Positions 16,520 to 19,391 of a stretch of 19,391 nt of DNA are shown piece by piece. The number at the start of each line of letters is the position of its first letter. The first letter of the stretch is position 1. The stretch is from Roseovarius sp. UBA6217 (GTDB lineage: Bacteria > Pseudomonadota > Alphaproteobacteria > Rhodobacterales > Rhodobacteraceae): positions 669-20,059 of the forward strand of contig DISF01000015.1 in assembly GCA_002421985.1 (NCBI GenBank), given 5' to 3'. The notes below the pieces were generated by a model. That model was not told the DNA's origin, searched no databases, and saw only the letters and a program-made list of their open reading frames with translations. Position numbers and translations under genes: made by a program.

Positions 16520-17617
16520 ATGGGCTTCAAGATGGGGATCGTGGGGCTGCCCAATGTGGGCAAGTCCACGCTGTTCAACGCGCTCACGCGCACGGCGGCC
16601 GCGCAGGCGGCGAATTTTCCGTTCTGCACCATCGAACCCAATGTGGGCGAGGTGGCGGTGCCCGATGCCCGGCTCGAGCGGCTGGCCGAGGTGGCAGGCT
16701 CGCGCCAGATCATCCCCACCCGGATGACCTTTGTCGATATCGCAGGCCTGGTAAAGGGCGCGTCACGGGGAGAGGGCCTCGGCAACCAGTTCCTCGCCAA
16801 TATCCGCGAGACCGATGCCATCGCCCATGTGCTGCGCTGTTTCGAGGATGGCGATGTGACCCATGTCGAGGGCCGGGTTGATCCGGTCGCCGATGCCGAG
16901 GTGATCGAGACCGAATTGATGCTCGCCGATCTCGACAGTATCGAGAAACGCCGCGCGGGCCTCGTGCGCAAGTTGAAGAGCGGCGACAAGGACGCGGTGC
17001 AGGCCGACCGCCTTCTGGCGCTCGCGCAGGCGGCGCTGGAAGAGGGCCGCCCCGCCCGCACCGTCACCGTCGATGAAGACGACGCGCGCGCCTGGCGCCT
17101 GCTGCAACTGCTGACCGCCAAGCCGATCCTCTATGTCTGCAATGTCGATGAGGCCAGCGCAGCCAGGGGCAATGCCCATAGCGCGGCAGTGGCAGCGATG
17201 GCAGCAGAGCAGGGCGCGGCCTCGGTGGTGATCTCGGCGCAGATCGAAGAGGAAATCGCCCAGCTCGATCCCGATGAGGCAGCGATGTTCCTCGACGAGA
17301 TGGGGCTGGAAGAACCGGGTCTCGACCGGCTCATCAAGGCGGGCTACCGCCTCTTGAACCTGCAAACCTATTTCACCGTCGGCCCCAAGGAGGCGAGAGC
17401 CTGGACCATCCCCGAGGGCACCACCGCGCCCAAGGCCGCCGGGGTCATCCACGGCGATTTCGAAAAGGGTTTCATCCGCGCCGAAACGATTGCCTTTGAG
17501 GATTTCATCGCCTGCGGCGGCGAGACCGCAGCCAAGGAAGCGGGCAAGATGCGTGCCGAGGGCAAGGCCTATGTGGTCCGCGACAGCGACGTGCTGCACT
17601 TTCTGTTCAACACCTGA
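16520..17617 (+). CDS. ychF: Obg-family ATPase YchF/OLA1
   Basis: This is a universally conserved cytoplasmic P-loop nucleotidase of the Obg family that prefers ATP, binds ribosomes and is linked to stress responses. The 365 residues start MGFKMGIVGLPNVGKST, with the P-loop GLPNVGKST at 9-17. Switch and G3 motif DIAG is at 73-76, followed by GASRGEGLGNQFL. The NVDE motif (208-211) replaces the usual NKxD, which is the known basis for its relaxed, ATP-favouring specificity. A coiled region lies at about 130-180 and a TGS domain at about 280-363, ending HFLFNT. I chose the ATG at 16520, which starts the conserved N-terminus and follows GGGGG. The ATG at 16508 would add four residues and cannot be excluded. 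It is divergent from trpA; a hairpin follows directly after the stop. Confidence 0.96.
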   Translation: MGFKMGIVGLPNVGKSTLFNALTRTAAAQAANFPFCTIEPNVGEVAVPDARLERLAEVAGSRQIIPTRMTFVDIAGLVKGASRGEGLGNQFLANIRETDAIAHVLRCFEDGDVTHVEGRVDPVADAEVIETELMLADLDSIEKRRAGLVRKLKSGDKDAVQADRLLALAQAALEEGRPARTVTVDEDDARAWRLLQLLTAKPILYVCNVDEASAARGNAHSAAVAAMAAEQGAASVVISAQIEEEIAQLDPDEAAMFLDEMGLEEPGLDRLIKAGYRLLNLQTYFTVGPKEARAWTIPEGTTAPKAAGVIHGDFEKGFIRAETIAFEDFIACGGETAAKEAGKMRAEGKAYVVRDSDVLHFLFNT

Positions 17618-17643
17618 GGCACGGTGCCCTGTCGGCCCGTGCC
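17618..17643 (+). terminator. stem-loop immediately after ychF
   Basis: GGCACGG (17618-17624) pairs with CCGTGCC (17637-17643) around a 12-base loop; the left arm begins on the base after the ychF stop. No U-tract follows, so it may be a weak or partial terminator ahead of the next gene. Confidence 0.45.
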
Positions 17644-17718
17644 GCCCGCGACCAAAGCACCGCGTTGAACTCATCGCGTCCGGCTGGCAATCATCCCCCG
17701 AGACAGGAAGGATTGCCC

Positions 17719-18591
17719 GTGACCGATTCGCTCCCCATCGCGCTTTCCGCGCCCCTCAGCCCGGCGCAGCAATGCGCGCTGGTGAACCTTGTCCGCCGCG
17801 CCGCGCGCACCGAGGTGCTGCCACGGTTCCGCACGGTTTCGCGCGCCGAGGCGGTGACGAAATCTGGGCCCCGCGATCTGGTGACAGAGGCCGACCACGC
17901 CGCGGAGGCGATGATCGCGCGCGGGCTGCAACGGCTGTTCCCGCACGCGATCATCATCGGCGAAGAGGCGGTAACAGCAAAACCGGGCCTGCGCGACGAG
18001 ATCGCCGGGGCAGAGCTTGCCATCATCATCGACCCGGTGGACGGCACCTGGAATTTCGTCCACGGCCTGCCGCTCTTTGGCGTCATCGTCGCGGTCACGC
18101 GCTTTGGCCGCCCGGTGCTCGGCCTGCTTTACGATCCCATATCCGACGACTGGATCATTGCCGACGAGACCACCCCCGCGCGACTGATCGCGGCCAATGG
18201 CACGGCGCGCGCGGCCACCACCTCGGCAGGGGGCGCGCTGGCGGATCTGCACGGCTATATCCACACCGCGCTCATGGCGCAGGACCGGCAAGAGGCGATC
18301 TATCCGCGCCTTGCCGCGCTTGGGCAGGCCACCGCGCTGCGCTGTTCGTGCCACGAATACCGCCTGCTGGCGCAGGGCGCGGTGGATTTCATTCTGTCGG
18401 ACCGGCTCAACCCCTGGGATCATGCGGCGGGCGTGCTGATCTGCCAGCGCGCGGGCGGGGTGGCGCGGATGCTTGACGGGCGCGATTACACCTGCGCGCT
18501 CACCGAGGGGCTGCTGCTCTGCGCCGCAACCGAGGCGACATGGGCCGCCCTGCGCGACCACTTCGCCGATCTGGCCGAGGGCCAGAGTTAG
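17719..18591 (+). CDS. inositol monophosphatase family phosphatase
   Basis: This is a magnesium-dependent small-molecule phosphatase, probably cytosolic. The 290 residues carry the superfamily metal-binding motifs in order: DLVTEAD (53-59), GEEA (81-84), DPVDGTWNF (105-113) and the C-terminal WDHAAG (233-238). All catalytic acidic residues are present. The motif set fits inositol-1-phosphatase/SuhB-like enzymes better than CysQ, whose motif usually reads DPLDGTKEF, though the substrate is open: inositol phosphate, histidinol phosphate or another sugar phosphate. The usual second T of DGTT is W111 here. I chose the GTG at 17719 because AGGAAGG lies 7 bases upstream; the in-frame ATG at 17665 has no such site and adds a non-conserved tail. 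It lies 101 bases after ychF in the same direction, and a hairpin abuts its stop. Confidence 0.9.
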   Translation: MTDSLPIALSAPLSPAQQCALVNLVRRAARTEVLPRFRTVSRAEAVTKSGPRDLVTEADHAAEAMIARGLQRLFPHAIIIGEEAVTAKPGLRDEIAGAELAIIIDPVDGTWNFVHGLPLFGVIVAVTRFGRPVLGLLYDPISDDWIIADETTPARLIAANGTARAATTSAGGALADLHGYIHTALMAQDRQEAIYPRLAALGQATALRCSCHEYRLLAQGAVDFILSDRLNPWDHAAGVLICQRAGGVARMLDGRDYTCALTEGLLLCAATEATWAALRDHFADLAEGQS

Positions 18592-18617
18592 GGGGGGTAG
18601 GGCCGCCCCTACCCCCC
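18592..18617. terminator. strong stem-loop between phosphatase gene and gcvP
   Basis: GGGGGGTAGGG (18592-18602) pairs perfectly over 11 bases with CCCTACCCCCC (18607-18617) around a 4-base loop. It starts on the base after the phosphatase stop and ends 9 bases before the gcvP stop, so one structure can serve both convergent genes. There is no U-tract on either side. Confidence 0.65.
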
Positions 18618-18626
18618 GCGCGCGCT

Positions 18627-19391
18627 CTATTGCGCAGCGTCGGCATAGTCCTCGATCGGCGGGCAAGTGCAGACAAGGTGGCGGTCGCCATAGACATTGT
18701 CCACCCGGTTCACGGGGGGCCAGTATTTATCGACGCGGAAGGCCCCCGGCGGGAAACAGCCCTGTTCGCGGCTATAGGGGCGGTCCCAGTCGCGCACCAG
18801 ATCCTCCATCGTGTGCGGCGCGTTCTTCAGCGGGTTGTTGTCCGGGTCGATCCGGCCTTCTTCGATGGCGCGGATTTCCTCGCGGATGGCCAGCATCGCG
18901 TCGCAAAACCGGTCCAATTCGGCGCGGGTCTCGCTCTCGGTCGGCTCTACCATCAGGGTTCCTGCCACAGGCCAGCTCATCGTGGGGGCGTGAAAGCCGC
19001 AATCCACCAGCCGCTTGGCGATGTCATCGACCGTCACACCGGCGCTCTCGGCAAAGGGGCGCATGTCGAGGATGCATTCATGCGCCACGCGCCCATTGCG
19101 GCCCTTGTAGAGCACCTCATAGGCCCCCTCCAGCCGCTTGGCGATGTAATTGGCGTTGAGGATCGCCACCTTCGTGGCCTGCGTCAGACCCGCGCCGCCC
19201 ATCATCAGGCAATAGGCCCATGAAATAGGCAAGAGCGAGGGCGAGCCATAGGGTGCTGCGCTGACCGGCCCCTCCTGCCCGCCGGTCTCGGGATGGCCGG
19301 GAAGAAACGGCACCAGATGTGCCTTGACGCCAATCGGCCCCATGCCCGGCCCGCCGCCGCCATGCGGGATGCAGAAGGTCTTGTGCAGGTT
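18627..19391 (-). CDS. gcvP: glycine dehydrogenase (decarboxylating), P-protein, C-terminal part
   Basis: The P-protein is the PLP enzyme of the glycine cleavage system: it decarboxylates glycine and loads the aminomethyl group onto the lipoyl arm of the H-protein. The frame is open to the last base of the window, so only the last 254 residues of a protein usually near 950 are seen. The first visible residues are NLHKTFCIPHGGGGPGMGPI, the most recognisable P-protein segment; the Lys in HKTF is the known PLP-binding lysine. Later typical parts are GSPSLLPISWAY, ANYIAKRLEG, AHECILDMRPF, CGFHAPTMSWPV and FPPGAFRVDKYWPPVNRVDNVYGDRHLVC. The stop is TAG at 18627. The upstream gene and any gcvT/gcvH lie outside the window. 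Confidence 0.97.
   Translation of the reverse strand, partial: NLHKTFCIPHGGGGPGMGPIGVKAHLVPFLPGHPETGGQEGPVSAAPYGSPSLLPISWAYCLMMGGAGLTQATKVAILNANYIAKRLEGAYEVLYKGRNGRVAHECILDMRPFAESAGVTVDDIAKRLVDCGFHAPTMSWPVAGTLMVEPTESETRAELDRFCDAMLAIREEIRAIEEGRIDPDNNPLKNAPHTMEDLVRDWDRPYSREQGCFPPGAFRVDKYWPPVNRVDNVYGDRHLVCTCPPIEDYADAAQ

Overview
The window reads as chromosomal DNA from a GC-rich alphaproteobacterium, most likely a Rhodobacteraceae/Roseobacter-group member. This is an inference from the gene content (crotonyl-CoA carboxylase/reductase, fused ATP sulfurylase/APS kinase, family II pyrophosphatase, PlsB-like acyltransferase), the codon and base composition, and protein features I recognise from that family. 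I see no tRNA, rRNA, intact insertion sequence, prophage or CRISPR array.

Layout. Positions 1-561 (+) hold the C-terminal part of a manganese-dependent inorganic pyrophosphatase. It converges on crotonyl-CoA carboxylase/reductase (634-1923, -) across a strong hairpin with a U-tract. Upstream of that, also on the minus strand, is a membrane-anchored glycerolipid acyltransferase (2057-3433). Then comes a four-gene polyamine-type ABC importer operon read right to left: binding protein (6633-7706), ATPase (5445-6563), permease (4586-5443), permease (3721-4572). A very stable intercistronic hairpin lies between the binding protein and the ATPase. After a 383-base non-coding, structure-rich gap comes riboflavin synthase (8090-8677, -).

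Divergent from riboflavin synthase is a plus-strand group-2-type capsule cassette: KpsS (8832-10124), an outer-membrane polysaccharide-export lipoprotein (10224-11372) and the two-domain KpsC (11369-13381). KpsS and KpsC are known to build the poly-Kdo linker on a lipid, and the export lipoprotein forms the outer-membrane exit. The ABC exporter (KpsM/T) and KpsE are not in the window. A 446-base non-coding stretch follows, holding a hairpin, a compositionally odd block and a C-rich, G-poor tract. Then comes the bifunctional sulfate adenylyltransferase/adenylylsulfate kinase (13828-15540, +), which makes APS and PAPS from sulfate.

The right part is housekeeping: trpA alone (15598-16389, -), ychF (16520-17617, +), an inositol-monophosphatase family enzyme (17719-18591, +) and the C-terminal part of glycine decarboxylase GcvP (18627-19391, -, running off the edge). 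Several genes end in GC-rich stem-loops without U-tracts.

No clearly new multi-gene system is visible. The best leads are non-coding: the importer's intercistronic hairpin, the hairpin in the ccrA leader, and the two long intergenic regions.
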